From: Gadus chalcogrammus
Taxonomy: Eukaryota > Chordata > Actinopteri > Gadiformes > Gadidae
Reading direction: 5' to 3'
Length of the DNA stretch: 64,000 bases
Assembly (NCBI RefSeq): GCF_026213295.1
Contig: NC_079415.1
Coordinates: 25,459,612 to 25,523,611, forward strand
Of the stretch, positions 1 to 44,590 are shown piece after piece (the stretch's first letter is position 1; each line of letters starts with the position of its first letter). The notes under the pieces were generated by a model. That model worked only from the letters and a program-made list of their open reading frames with translations, ran no database searches and was not told where the DNA came from. A program made the position numbers and the translations under genes.

Positions 1-775
1 CTAGTGTCCAGTTCACCGTCATGCAGGCTGTGTTCAGTAAAATAAATAGTGATCTGTTTTCGGTGCATGTAGGCCTATCTGACTAAGCCCACTTTGAAAT
101 AATTTTGATGTTGAATGTTGGTGGCGCAGTTGTTGAAATAAACAAATTGATTTCATGCAAATCATAAAAGCCTCTCCCTGTGTCATTGTGTGTGCGTGTA
201 TACGAGGCGTGTGTTTGGGGGGTTCTTGATTGACCGATTTTCGGATACTATTCGAATACTTCTCAGCGAATATTGAATAGTATTTTTGCCAGAAATGCAC
301 ATCCCTAATAAGAACCGATACTCCTGTATCAAGTAGATGCCAAAATATATATATTTTTTTAAATTGACCACTATTTTTTTGGAGTAAGGCTACTCCATTC
401 TCTCTCTCTACATGTTTATCTGAATATTGTACCATAATTCAGTTCATGTTAATCGGAATTCAACTAGACATACTGTAACCTAACTGAATTAAGGTTTATC
501 TGAATTCAACTAGACATACTGTACCCTAACTCAGTTCATGTTCAAATTAGATGAAACCAGATCTACTGCATATTAAATTACTTCATGTTAATCTTTTCAC
601 TAGAATTGCCACTGCCTGCCTGAGTAACACTAGATACATGCTACTTTCAATGTTCGATAACTCTCCATGTTAAAATAAGTCGATAGATATATAGAACAGA
701 AGCAAAAGAAACTTTGGTCAAATGCAAGTTAACATACGTTACGCGAGAAGCATCGCAAACCAAACTTGCGATGTC
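1..775. other. eed intron 5, partial: hAT half-element and short repeats
   Basis: Positions about 215-309 (CGAATATTGAATAGTATTTT ... CACATCCCTA) look like one end of a hAT MITE. A 23-bp segment, GAATTCAACTAGACATACTG plus TAA/TAC, is repeated at 457 and 500. Nothing else was recognised. Confidence 0.5.
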
Positions 776-776
776 A

Positions 777-8672
<7,896 letters not shown>

Positions 8673-9115
8673 TTTGCGCGGTCTAAGCCTCTTCCGCCTC
8701 AGTCCCCGCCCTTTCCGTCCGTGAAGAGGCTAGTGCAACGCCCACTCGCCCGAGAAATGTGAACGTTTTAACCGGCTAACTCGGCATTCACAGAGTATCT
8801 GTGGATACCATATAGGTCCATGGTGGAAACCTATTGTTCTTGAGTTTATTATGTTAACTTTTTTTTTATATTTACCATTTAAAATAAGGTTCTAAAATAA
8901 TATAATAATTATATGTCGATATAAATATACAATTCTAAATCAATTTCCTTTCAAATACTACCATTAAAATCCACACATTTGACCATACCCTTTTATAAAT
9001 CTCAATCTCTTTAATAAAAAACATTTACAATAACTTTCAACAGTCCAACAAAGCATTTTTTTTCAAATCAGGCATCGCAAAGGAATGAAGATGACTCGAG
9101 ATTGGACCCAGCCTT
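8673..9115. promoter_or_regulatory. Short pwp2-eed intergenic region: pwp2 3' UTR and eed promoter
   Basis: Only 443 bp separate the pwp2 stop from the eed ATG. The eed-proximal part (8690-8770) is GC-rich with several CpGs and fits a promoter/5' UTR. The pwp2-proximal part is AT-rich 3' UTR. No TATA box was identified. The promoter location is inferred from the spacing. Confidence 0.5.
8845..8850 (-). promoter_or_regulatory. Candidate pwp2 polyadenylation signal AATAAA
   Basis: A canonical AATAAA on the minus strand, 266 bp after the pwp2 stop and about 170 bp before the eed ATG. A variant ATTAAA at 9015-9010, about 100 bp after the stop, is an equally plausible earlier site. Confidence 0.4.
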
Positions 9116-33167
<24,052 letters not shown>

Positions 33168-33444
33168 TTTTATAAAGCAGTTCCTATACCTTTATACACG
33201 CATTTAGAGTAAGCTGGCAATATTTCCTAATACAATTGAATGAAGAACATGGGAAGTGTATTCTTTACTCTTCGATAAGCACGTCGGATGCAGCCGACTC
33301 CAGTCCCACACGTGTCCAGGTTGACAGTGTTGACTTCCGGAGGCAGAGATCCACACAACCGCCCTCTGGTGGCGGGGAGGGAGACAACCTCTGGACCGCC
33401 CTCTGGTGGCGCGGAAGGAGAGATCCACTGGACCGCCTTCTACC
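33168..33444. promoter_or_regulatory. Presumed pwp2 promoter / 5' UTR
   Basis: Only about 277 bp lie between the pwp2 ATG and the end of the large transposon. The part at 33345-33430 contains a duplicated CCGCCCTCTGGTGGCG-like block. That sequence resembles a CTCF core, but this is a weak resemblance. No TATA box was seen. Confidence 0.35.
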
Positions 33445-33750
33445 AGAGCCCGTCTACGAAGAGCCTGGGCACTCCCTATACGCCCCATTGTACCGATCTT
33501 CGTTGTAGTTCCATTAGACATCCACTGGGTGTGATCGCGGGCGAGTCCAGAATGAATGGGAGTCTATGGGGCTAGACGGCTAAATATGTTTCTTTCACCT
33601 GCTTGTCGTTGAAATATCGCAAATTTTATTGTAGATTCAGCAAGTTCAATATAGATTATAGTTCAAAAGTCGAATGAATGAGTACTTATGTCCTTTCGAT
33701 TTCTTACAGTTTGGGCCGTTGTTGGCCGTACACGCTAGCATTATGCTAAT

Positions 33751-34841
33751 CAGTGGTGTATAAAGTACTCAAAAGCCATACTTAAGTAAAAGTACAGATA
33801 CCTTACTGGAAAATTACTTAAGTAAAAGTAAAAGTCACCTTTTAGAATAGTACTTAAGTAAAAGTATTAAAGTATCTGATCTTTACTGTACTTAAGTATC
33901 AAAAGTACTTTTCTGATATTAAATGTACTTAAGTACTGAAAGTAAAAGTACAATTAACTGCTTTTAATAAAAAAGCGGTGAAAGAACCTTACTAGTTTAA
34001 AATGTTGTGCTGGTGGTATTTATTTTGAGGTCGTGAAGTTTCTAATTTTTTGATTGAGACCTGTATGATTTTGCTTCGATTATTGTTGTTTCCCCTTCGT
34101 TGTTGATCTTTTTTGAAAACATCCTTCCACTGCATATTGCAGTCCATTTTGCCATGATCTGGATGCTGTCGCGGAGTTACTCCAAAAAAAAAATCACTGA
34201 CACTGAAAGATATCGTAGCCCGACCCATTATCCCGCAAGCGCTGGTACACGTTACTTAATATGGATTTTGGTGTCATCCAGGATCGCGGATTTTCGGAAA
34301 ACTTAAGTCCCTGCCCAAAAAGGGTATTTAAATTAGCTTTGTAGCAAAAATGGCACATATACAGCGTATTGAAGTGTATAAGATAGTGTTGTAATACTGC
34401 ATGTACAAACCAGCCTGATACAAATAGTAGAATTTTGATAGCCCTTGCCCTCGTCCTAGCCATGCATTTGTGTGTTGACAGTCGTAGGAGTTTTGATCGA
34501 CGTAGCAACAGTAACTAAGCAAGGGGGCTTTGCGAACGTGCGCTGGGACAGCTGATTCGCCAAACAGGCTCGCAGTCTGTGTTCTACCACAGTCCCCGAC
34601 GTTATTCTCATATCTCTCATGATTCTTTTTTTTTTTTCTAAAGCTGAGTTGATTTTCTAACGAGTAACGAAGGTTTCAAGGGAAATGTAGCGGAGTAAAA
34701 GTATCCCTTTTCTTCGCAAAATGTAGCGAAGTAAAAGTAAAAGTACAGAGAAATATAAGTTGTAAAGTAAAGTACAAATATCCAAAAAAACTACTTAAGT
34801 ACAGTAACAAAGTATTTCTACTTCGCTACTATACAACACTG
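33751..34841. mobile_element. hAT element inserted in the left arm of the THAP transposon
   Basis: Ends CAGTGGTGTATAAAGTACTC / CGCTACTATACAACACTG with a perfect 8-bp duplication ATGCTAAT (33743-33750 and 34842-34849). The other two arm copies (about 40570 and 43530) have the corresponding uninterrupted site. The interior shows repeated ACTTAAGTA motifs at both ends. Confidence 0.96.
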
Positions 34842-35181
34842 ATGCTAATGAATGCTGATTGGTCAGGGACGGACTTGCGACTGATTACGACCAGAGACCC
34901 CTCTTGACGGCATCTGAAGCTGAAGCACGATCAGAAACATTCCGTCTAAGTTAATTTTTTGCGTACTGTATTTATATTTTCCTGCAGGCCCTTTTATTTT
35001 TTATATAGTTATGTGGTGAAAGTACATGGGCATAATGGAATTTCTTCAATTTCTTGTGTTCAATGTGTTATATACATGGTAGGTACGGTATGACCCTTAA
35101 ATAATACAGTCAATGTCCCGCTCAATATCATTTCATCTGTCATTGTCTATTTTTCGAAAATAAAGATAGTTTAAAAAAGAA

Positions 35182-35264
35182 ATGCCTCGTAAATGTGCAA
35201 TGATAAACTGCTCTAACAGTGGAAACGGATTGTCCGTCTTTTCGTTTCCCAAGGACAGAAAAGG
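35182..35264 (+). pseudogene. THAP zinc-finger first exon, left arm
   Basis: The ATG at 35182 reads MPRKCAMINCSNSGNGLSVF followed by SFPKDRK, then a GTAACG donor. This is the start of a THAP (C2CH) domain: Cys pair C5/C10 and the FPKD motif. The following exons with the remaining Cys/His ligands are not found nearby. Confidence 0.75.
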
Positions 35265-36615
35265 GTAACGTTCTTGCTTGCTCCTGTATGAATGGTCATA
35301 GGCTACCTGAGGCTGCACCTGGTAGGGAAAGTTGCGCTGGAGCCCGGGTAAAATCGCGAGTGTCGAGACTCAAGCACTTAACTTACCTTAACCGATTGTT
35401 CCATACAAATTGTTTGTTAACGATTTGACAACTTCAACATCTGCTAGTACTGTAGTTCTTTTTTTATAGGACTTACTTGGGCTAATGACCTTGCACAGAG
35501 CGAAAACCATCTACACCACTGGTCATTGATTGCTATGCATTCACTGATCTTTACAGATGGGTTTGTTTTAAGCCATTGCATATAATTGCTCTGCCCTGGA
35601 ACACATTATAAGCTACGCATGTTTGTTAAATGAGAAATATGGTCTGGGTCACATTGAAACAGTAACAGTTGTATAACAGTAATTATACAAACATTTGACC
35701 AACATTGCTACAGGCAAGTTTATTCAAACATCACAATAACAAGAACACAATAAGAACAGTAACTAATAGTAAATAATAAAAAAAAAGATAAATGATTTAA
35801 CAACACTGAACATACAGAACAGAGGCAGGGGAAAAGGACAGAGGAAGAAGACTTGTCTGTTGTCACAGCATCAATGTCCAACTGTAGAGATCAAGAAAGG
35901 AAGAGGCATGAGGAGTACAACAGAACACTGCTCTCTAGGACTTGTTTACTGATGTCAACTTAGTTGATGCAGTCTTAAAATTATGATTCTAATCCAGGTT
36001 TCTATTTCAGGAGAAAGAAATGGCTCATAATCGTTACTAAAAAAAAGCTTTATCATCGGCACTAGTGAGGATTAAAAAAAAACACAAAGTAAGTTACATA
36101 CATATGTAAAACATTCGCGCATTTCTTTTTTTTACATTAGCTCACTAAAACTCTAACTAGTAAGCAAGAAAAAGCCTTACCTCCAACAGCTGGTATTATC
36201 GTTGCGGGAAGTGCTTCAGAAACTGCCGTAAAGCAGTACCTCTGACCATAGATTGGCTGTGTCAATGACATTTACATTTACGCTAGCCATATAACACGAT
36301 AATGTTAACAATACTGCTGGTTAAAAGTAAGGTAACACAGCTTTACCAATCTGTGGTCGTCTCTTGCTCGGAGCCGAAGATATATCGCCGTCGGCTCCGG
36401 CGGTGAGTATTTCCCAACTCCTCCAATAAAAGATAAAAGATAAAAAATAAAATTATAATTTCTGGCTCAATTTTTGTTGCTTTCTTTGTAGGTTTATTGG
36501 GTTTCTTTGTTTTTGTTTTTTCGCGCTGTCCGGTATAACTTCTGTTTACTAACAGGTCAGGTCAGCTGTCCGGAAATGCTCCGAAAGCTAGACCGTCCCA
36601 TTTCTTCGGCCTTCG

Positions 36616-37852
36616 GGCTGTTTCCCAAAGTGAAGGCTGCAGCCTTGCTAGGACGCGTCCTTGCTAGTCGCGTCCTATGGAGATGAGACTAGAGTGCTAG
36701 CTCGAGTGCTTCCTAGCGTTTGTAACGTCTGACTTTGGGAACGACTTGGTAGTGTGGAAGCGCTTCCGCTTCCGCTTTTTAATACTGCGTGTCCGCTTGT
36801 AAACACATGTGCGCTTATGAATAAAACATGGCAGCAATCAAGCTGATCGATATTTATTTGACTTTTGTCTGTTATGAATGCGGTCATGTCTCCTTCGCAT
36901 GGAGCCTCTTTGGGGAAGTCACAAAAGCTTTGTTGTGGTTGATCGAATTGTCTTTATTAAAAGGAAAATCCATTCAATTTTTATAAAACTAAGTGAAATT
37001 GTCTGAGAACTTAATTCATGCATCACATTTACAGTACGGTTGATTACTATTATGCAGGGGGAAAAAGACAAAGAAAGAGATGATAAACGTGTATTTATTT
37101 GGATATATGATCTGATTCATTCATTCATATATGCCTACAATCTACCAGTGCTTTGAACACATAAGTATATCATATAAAATACAATTATATACGTTCATTA
37201 AAAATTACAAACATTGCAAATGATCGGTTGTGCATTAATTTTACAACATTGGATAGTGGCACTATCCCTTCCACCGGCAAACAAATGTTTGTGCGCCACC
37301 CTAAGGCGCACAAAAGCCTCCGTTTGCTGGGCTGACCCTAAAAAAAACGTAAAACATAAATAGGTATAGGCCTACATAAATAATGTAATCTTGTGAGCGA
37401 GTAAATTGACATTGGTGACAGTGGTGTTTAACACCAGCTACGTCCATGCAAAATATAGCAACGTATCATTAAGTTGCAAAAACGTTTGAAAAGTGGCACA
37501 GGTCTTTAGGCTTGATTATTTGCATTAACATGATGAATCTATAAAAAGCAAAACGGCACAACATATTTCTGAAAACTAATATAACTTCACTTCGTTTGAA
37601 CGTGTAGGCCTACTTCTCTGCCATTTTCAAGAACCCGCCCAGTGAACGCAGAGGATTGTGGGTAGTTTTGGCTCGTCTAGGATGCAGCGATGCATCCTTG
37701 AAAAATCTCGGAATTCTCAAAAACGAAGGACCCGAAAAGGGGGCGTATTTCGAGTGTCCTCAACATTGGAACAGTGCTTGTCGGCGTTCGATGACGTAGC
37801 GTCCTTAAAAGGGCGGCCGTTGAGCATGCTTCCTTGACATTGGGAAACAGCC
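36616..37852. mobile_element. TIR element in the centre of the THAP transposon
   Basis: GGCTGTTTCCCAAAGTGAAGG at the left is mirrored by CCTTGACATTGGGAAACAGCC at the right. About 1.24 kb lies between, with no recognised ORF. Confidence 0.65.
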
Positions 37853-37934
37853 TCGGAGTGTCCTTCGCGGTCTACGTAGACCGCATCCTTCGAAGGACGC
37901 GGTCTACGAAGGATGCGTCCTATGAATTGTCGAT

Positions 37935-38690
37935 GTTACGACGAAGAATCATAATGTGAATGGGAATATTCTATAAATCTCTTGATATCATCTTTCGTCT
38001 CAACACTTCTGCTGCAGCCACTTAAAGTCTCACTCCGAGAACCTTAAAATATGAATCAATCCATTAGAAGTAAATATCTTCCCGGTGGTGCAACAGAGCA
38101 AACAAGGTGTCCTTTGACATCTACGTTTCGAGACGATTGCAACAGTGCCACACATGTTTGAATATGTTTCGGGGTAGTAATTAGCTGTCGATTTTGGAGG
38201 CCTTTATCAATAATGACCAGCTATAGATTTGCTTCCCGATGGAGATTTTTGACAAATTACATGTTAATTAGCATCTACACGTTAAGCTGAGTCCAATGAG
38301 ATCAAGCTCGGCCTCTTGCTACACCGAGATCATGTCCTAGACCTAGGTGTACCATGTAAAACACATGTTACCATTAGCTAGAGTGTCGTTCTTGGTGTCA
38401 TTGGACTCAGCTCAACGTGTAGATGCTAAATAACATGTCATTTGTGACAAATCTTTATCGGGAAGCAAATCAATAGCTGCTCAGTATTGATTAAGGCCTC
38501 CAATTTCGACAGCTAATTACTACCATTAAACATGTTTGAATATGCTCATGTGTGGCACCGTTGCAATCTCCTGGAAGCGTAGATGTTGAAGGACACCTTG
38601 TTCGTCCTCTTACGCCACCGGGACGATATTTACATGCTTCTGATTGACTAATGAATTGATTCAGCTATTCCCCCAGAAGTCTGGGGTCAA
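37935..38690. mobile_element. Foldback element, copy 1
   Basis: Arms of about 290 bp: AATATCTTCCCGGTGG...ACAAGGTGTCCTTTGACATC at the left is inverted as GGACACCTTGTTCG...CCACCGGGACGATATT at the right, with a short centre near 38335. It is a close direct repeat of 52489-53256. Confidence 0.85.
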
Positions 38691-38931
38691 AAGGTCAAAA
38701 GGAGACGGCACCACGCCGGGGTGGATCCAGATCTCGGGCAACAGTGCAGGGTTGCCAGGTCCTGCAAAAAACGTGCCCCCCACATACCGTTCAAAATCCA
38801 CCCAAAATGTCCTAGAAGCATCCCAAATAAAAAATTATATTATTGGCCATTTTGGCCAACGTTTTGAAAGTAATAATATTTGAGGGAATATTTTTTTGTT
38901 GTTGTTTTAGCAGCGAAATGCACCGTGTGCG

Positions 38932-38932
<1 letters not shown>

Positions 38933-38962
<30 letters not shown>

Positions 38963-39053
38963 CTGTGTCTGTGTGTCTGTGCGTGCGTGTGTGTGCTTGT
39001 GTGTGCTTGTGTGTGTGTGTGTGTCTGTGCGTGTGCGTGCGTGTGTGTGTGTA
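38933..39053. repeat. Imperfect (GT)n microsatellite
   Basis: GTGT runs broken by TCTGTG, GCGTGC and CTTGTG. The ORFs across it are repeat artefacts. Confidence 0.95.
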
Positions 39054-40157
39054 TAACACGCTATTTTATGTTGAAATGCGACGTAATCCAGTGTTCACGA
39101 AAAGTACACTCAGTGTTCACGAAAAGTACTGTCAACGTATGCTTTTGGCGACTGGGTTGGCTCTCAGATATACGTGTTTCTAACAAGATGATATCATTAA
39201 AAGTTACATAAAGTAACAGTTTAATAACACAAACGCAGGAAGCACGTGAGCTGCTAGTTTAGCGAAAGCAACCTGACGTCGTTGAAACATGCGAGCGAGC
39301 CGATCAAATCCTAATAACTATAAAACTAAAGATCAGACACAATCACTGACTGAAGATTATGCAAGTAAAAAGTATATTTCTCGCTAGAAATGTTATTAGA
39401 AACACGTTTAACGGTGAATCGGTCCTAAAATATTGCATTTCCCATTCAGATAATAAAGATTAATAAAGATCTGTTCTGTTGTTCTCCTCATGCCTCTTCC
39501 TTTCTTGATCTCTACAGTTGGACCTTGATGCTGTGTCAACGGACAAGTCTTCTTCCTCTGTCCTTTCCCCCTGCCTCTGTTCAGTATGTTCAGTGTTGTT
39601 AAATCATTTCTCTTTTTTTTTATTAGTTACTGTTCTTATTGTGTTCTTGTTGGTGTGATGTTTGAATAAACTTGCCTGTTGCAATGTTGGTATAATGTTT
39701 GTATAATTACTGTTATACAACTGTTACTGTTTCAACGTGACCCAGACCATATTTCTCATTTAACAAACATGTGTAGCTTATAATGTGTTGCAGGGCAGAG
39801 CAATTATATTCAATGGCTTAAAACAAACCCATCTATAAAGATCAGTGAATGCATAGAAATCAATGACAAGTGGTGTAGATGGTTTTCCCTCTGTGCAAGG
39901 TCATTAGCCCAAGTCCTACAAAGAAATAACGACTGTAATAGCAGATGTTGAAGTTGTTAAATCGTTAACTAACCATTTGTATGGAACAATCAGTTAAGGT
40001 AAGTTAAGTGCTTGAATCTCGACACTTTAGAGAATGTCTAGCGCGCAACTTGAATAAGCCATGTGCGATATTACCCGGGCTCCAGCGCAACTTTCCTTAT
40101 CAGGTGAAGCCTCAGGTAGCCTAGGACCATTCATACAGGAGCAAGCAAGAACGTTAC

Positions 40158-40240
40158 CTTTTTCTGTCCTTGGGAAACGAAAAGACGGACAATCCATTTC
40201 CACTGTTGGTGCAGTTTATCATTGCACATTTACAAGGCAT
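40158..40240 (-). pseudogene. THAP zinc-finger first exon, right arm (inverted copy)
   Basis: The minus strand reads MPCKCAMINCTNSGNGLSVF followed by SFPKDRK and a GTAACG donor. It has the same 83-nt length as the left copy, with a few substitutions. Both arms keep an open frame and a donor. Confidence 0.75.
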
Positions 40241-40881
40241 TTCTTTTTTAAACTATCTTTATTTTTTTGAAAAATAGGCAATGACAGATGAAATGATATT
40301 GAGTGGGACATTGACTGTATTATTTAAGGTGGTCATACCGTACCTACCATGTATATAACACATTGAACATTGAACACAAGAAATGGAAGAAATTCCATTT
40401 ATGCCCATGTACTTTCACCATACATACTATCTAAAAAACGCAAAAATTGAGTTCGACGGAAAGTCGAAGTTAACACGTTTCTGATTGCGCTTCAGCTTCA
40501 GATGCCGTCAAGAGGGGTCTCTGGTCGTAATCAGTCGCAAGTCCGTCCCTGACCAATCAGCATTCATTAGCAGAATGCTAGCGTGTATGGCCAACAACGG
40601 CCCAAACTGTAAGAAATCGAAAGGACATAAGTACTCACTCATTTGACTTTTGAACCATAATCTATATTGAACTAGCGGAATCTACAATAAAATTTGCGAT
40701 ATTTCAACGACAAGCAGGTGAAAGAGGCATAATTAGCCGTCTAGCCCCATAGACTCCCATTCAATCTGGACTCGCCCGCGATCACCCCCAGTGGATGTCT
40801 CATGAAACTACAACCAAGATCAGTACAATGGGGCGTATTGGAAGTGCCCAGGCTCTTCGTAGACAGGCTCTGCCTCTACTC

Positions 40882-41575
40882 CAATAGAGCTCGTAAATCG
40901 CCATTGCTCATGGGACCTATGAGACCGAAATAAATGAATGGGAGTCAATGGAGAGAAAGTAATTATTTTGTGATCCCAGTCTTTATATGCCCCGGATTAC
41001 ACACATGTTGTTTGTGGATTTATATGATAATTTTTCATGCAAAGAAAACTATAATTTAGCGGGTAGGAGTTTGATACAGTTAGTTTTTGTGTGGGGCGCT
41101 TTGTGGACTACAACTCCCGCTGCTCTCGACGCGTATGATATAGGCTACGTCACCACCACTCGCAAACAGATCCCGCAGTCGGAACATGGCTGTGTCTTTG
41201 GTGCACTTTACCACCTTCTTTCAAGGAGAGCACAAAAGCCTTGATCGAGGTGAAAACAACTACAAATCTGGACGTGTGGAGAGTTTTAGTTTTAGCACTG
41301 TGAGTTGAGAAGTGGAGGGAATGTGTATTGATGTGACGTCACATATTACGTCTTTCTCGTTGGGTCTTCTCCACAGCCTTTAGCTGAATAATCATACAAT
41401 ATACTGTCAAACTCTTTACGTACATTTTTAATTTATTTAGACCCCACAAAACATATGTGTAATCCAAGGCATTTAATGACTGGCATCAGAAAATAATTAC
41501 TTTCTCTCCATTGACTCCCATTAATTTTTTAGGTCCCATGAGCAATGGCGACTTACGAGCTCTATAGTATCCCCA
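40882..41575. mobile_element. MITE with about 95-bp terminal inverted repeats
   Basis: ATAGAGCTCGTAAATCGCCA plus TTGCTCATGGGACCTA at the left, continuing to GAGAAAGTAATTATTTT, is inverted at 41490-41575. An 85-codon ORF inside has no recognisable family. Confidence 0.8.
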
Positions 41576-44500
41576 GCGCCTGAGAACCATGCATTGAATG
41601 GGAGTCTATGGGGCTAGACGGCTAAATATATATTTTTCACCTGCTTGTCGTTGAAGTATCGCAAATTCTATTGTAGATTCCGCACTTCAATATAGATTAT
41701 AGTTCAAAAGTCAAATGAATGAGTACTTATGTCCTTTCAATTTCTCAATAATAAATAATAATAATACATTTAATTTAGAGGCGCCTTTCAAGACGCCCAA
41801 GGTCACCTTACAGAGCATATAGTCATCATACATCGTTTAAAAAAAACCAAGAAATTGTGAAAAAATAAATAAATAAATATAATAAATAGGCCGTGTTCCA
41901 ATACCTGTACTTCCATGAGTATACTTAAAGGAAGTATACTATCCGCACTATCTACTACGTTAATTTTTCAGATGTGAGTGCTGTTCCAAATCGAGTACTC
42001 TGTGGTGCACTAACCGGAAATTACGATCACGACTGCCGCCGTGGCTCCTCCCCCGCAATAAACATCCCCCTTTGAACGGACAACTCTTTACACCTAGCAG
42101 CTATAAAAGGCTATAAAAACTACAAAATGACTCTATTAATGCAGGCTATGTGGAAAATGCGCCGGGCTGGCTCCGCCTCTTCCGTTACGTAGCTAAGATG
42201 GCTGCCGTTGAGTACGGGGAGTGTCCTTCGATCCACACTTCACGATTAGCCCGTTTTGAGTACGGCATCCGGGTCCTTGAAGTATACTTCTTTTCGCCGG
42301 ATCTGAATTGGAACGTACTGCGTACTCAAATCTTGAGTAGGGTCTATCTGCAGCCGGAGCCACTTGCCAAACACGCCCATTGCTCTGCCAGACACGGCCA
42401 TTGCTCTGCCAAACACGCCCATTGCCAAACACGCCCATTGCTCGTTCTATGGTGGCCATTAAGGATGAGTCGGTCGCGAGTTCAGAACGAACGAATCCCG
42501 AAGGTGAACGACAAGAACTGGTTCCCCAAAACAAGAGAACTGGTTCTTTGAATCTTTTTTTTTTAACATGAAACAAAAATATGGTCACGTAAATAAAATG
42601 AACAGAGCTTCGTCTCCCCGCAACCTTATATTGATTGAGTCTACAACGTTCTCAAAGATTCAGCCAATGAAAGTTAGCAATGGTGTTGCTATGGCACCTG
42701 GGTAAACAAATGACAAGGTGGTACCTTCCGCCACACACGTTAACTAATGATCGCTGGAGGCTTCAATATCATGCAAGCACTTCATACGTTTTCTTTTTAT
42801 TTTGTTCTACAACACAATTGCATGCTTTAATAAAGTATTGTTTTACCTACCATTACGAGTCTTGTTTGGTCTAATATTAATATGCAGTGCTTAGAGCTAC
42901 TTGGAACACGTCATTTAATTCTTACTGCACCGCTTTATGTATTAAGGATATTTAAGAAAAAAAAGGCACGTATGTGCTTTATATATGCTTAATATTTACA
43001 CTTAAACTGGGTAATTTCGCCAGAACATTAGAAAGTCAAAGTAGTAGGCTACATGCATGCATGTTGAACATTTATTCAATCATTTCATTGACTAACAATA
43101 TCCCGTCACACTTGGTATGGGCCGAGTTGTTCGGCGCCAAACTTAAAGGAGAAAGAGGGGGGGGGGGGGGGTCTTGAAGTCTATAACCCAAGCAACCATG
43201 TAAATCCTTCCACTGTCAAACATATTTGCGCGCTTTCTCTGTCTGACGTATCTTGGGTCATGCCATTCGACGTGGGGCCACTCATATATCCCCCTACATT
43301 TCCGAAAATAGACTTGACCTGTTTGGTAGAGCAACGGGCGTTTCTGGCAGAGCAATGGGCGTGTTTGGCAAAGTAATGGGCGTGTCTGGCAGAGCAATGG
43401 GCGTGTTTGGCAAGTGGCTCCGGCTGCAGATAGACCTACTTGGACATTTTGGCTAGTAAGTACGGACAGTACGGGTATTGGAACACGACATTACAGTTTG
43501 GGCCGTTGTCGGGCGTGCACGCTAGCATTATACTAATGAATGCTGATTGGTCAGGGACGGACTTGCGACTGATTACGACCAGAGACCCCTCTTGATGGCA
43601 TCTGAAGCTGAAGCACAATCGGAGGACTTTCCGTCGAAGTTAATTTTGCGTACTGTATTTATATTTTCCTGCAGGCACTTTTATTTTTTAGAGTTATGTA
43701 TGGTGAAAGAAAGTACATGGCCGTATAAATGGAATTTCTTAATTTCTTGTGTTCAATGTTCAATGTGTTACGGTACGAAATGACAACCTTAAATAATACA
43801 GTCAATGTCCCACTCAATATCATTTCATCAGTCATTGTCTATTTTTCGAAAATAAATGTCTCTCCCCTGCAACACAGTCTAGTTAACACATGTTTGTTAA
43901 ATGAGAAATATGGTCTAGGTCACATTGAAACAGTAATTATACAAACATTATACCAACATAGCAACAGGCAAGTTTATTAAAACATCACACTAACAAGAAC
44001 ACAATAAGAACAGTAACTAATAGTAAATAAACAAAAAAAATAGAAATTACACACACTGAACATACTGAACAGAGGCAGGGAAAAAAGACAGGAAGAAGAC
44101 TTGTCCGTTGTCACAGCATCAGGGTCCAACTAGAGATCAAGAAAGGAAGAGGCATGAGGAGGAGTACAAAAGAACACTGTGCTCTCTAGGAGATTGTTTA
44201 CTGAAGTAAACTAAGTTTATGCAGTCTTACAATTATGATTCAAATCCAGGTTTCTATTTCAGGAGAAAGATAGATAATCAGCCGACAGCCAGCTAGCTGA
44301 TAGCAGCTAGCACTAGATAGAAATCAATAGCAATGTCGTTACTAAAAAAAAAAGCTTTATCATCGGCACTAGTGAGGATTAAAAAAAAACACACTCTCTG
44401 TAAGTAACATACATATGTAAAACATTCGCGCCTTTTTTTTTTTTCATCAGCTCACTAAAACTCTGTAACTTGTGTATTAAGCAAAAATAAAGTCTTACCT

Positions 44501-44590
44501 CCAACAGCTGGTATTATCGTGAGAAAAGGGAATGATGTGCAAGTGCCTAAGTGATTCAGAAACTGCCGTAAAGCAGTACCTCTGACAGTA
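41576..44590. mobile_element. Third, direct copy of the THAP-transposon left end, internally deleted and interrupted
   Basis: 41576-41760 and 43490-44590 match 33530-36245 in direct orientation (GGGGCTAGACGGCTAAATAT; GGGACGGACTTGCGACTGAT; CAACAGCTGGTATTATCGT). The THAP exon region is deleted near 43860, and the element at 41885-43490 is inserted in it. Confidence 0.75.
41885..43490. mobile_element. TIR element with 21-bp tandem repeats near both ends
   Basis: GTGTTCCAATACCTGTACTT at the left pairs with AAGTACGGACAGTACGGGTA plus TTGGAACAC at the right. Subterminal tandem repeats of TTGCCAAACACGCCCATTGC type occur at 42363-42445 and inverted at 43325-43425. Confidence 0.75.

Larger units (their letters stand above)
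33445..40873. mobile_element. THAP-type DNA transposon with about 1.4-kb inverted arms
   Basis: The left arm (33445-35925, less a 1.1-kb hAT) is inverted at 39470-40873. Anchors are GTCTACGAAGAGCCTGGGCA at the outer ends, GGACGGACTTGCGACTGATT in the middle, and GGCATGAGGAG(T/A)ACAACAGAAC at the inner ends. Each arm carries a matching 83-nt exon encoding the start of a THAP zinc finger. The centre (35925-39470) holds other nested elements but no transposase I can recognise, so the element is non-autonomous or gutted. It ends about 280 bp upstream of the pwp2 start codon. Confidence 0.8.
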
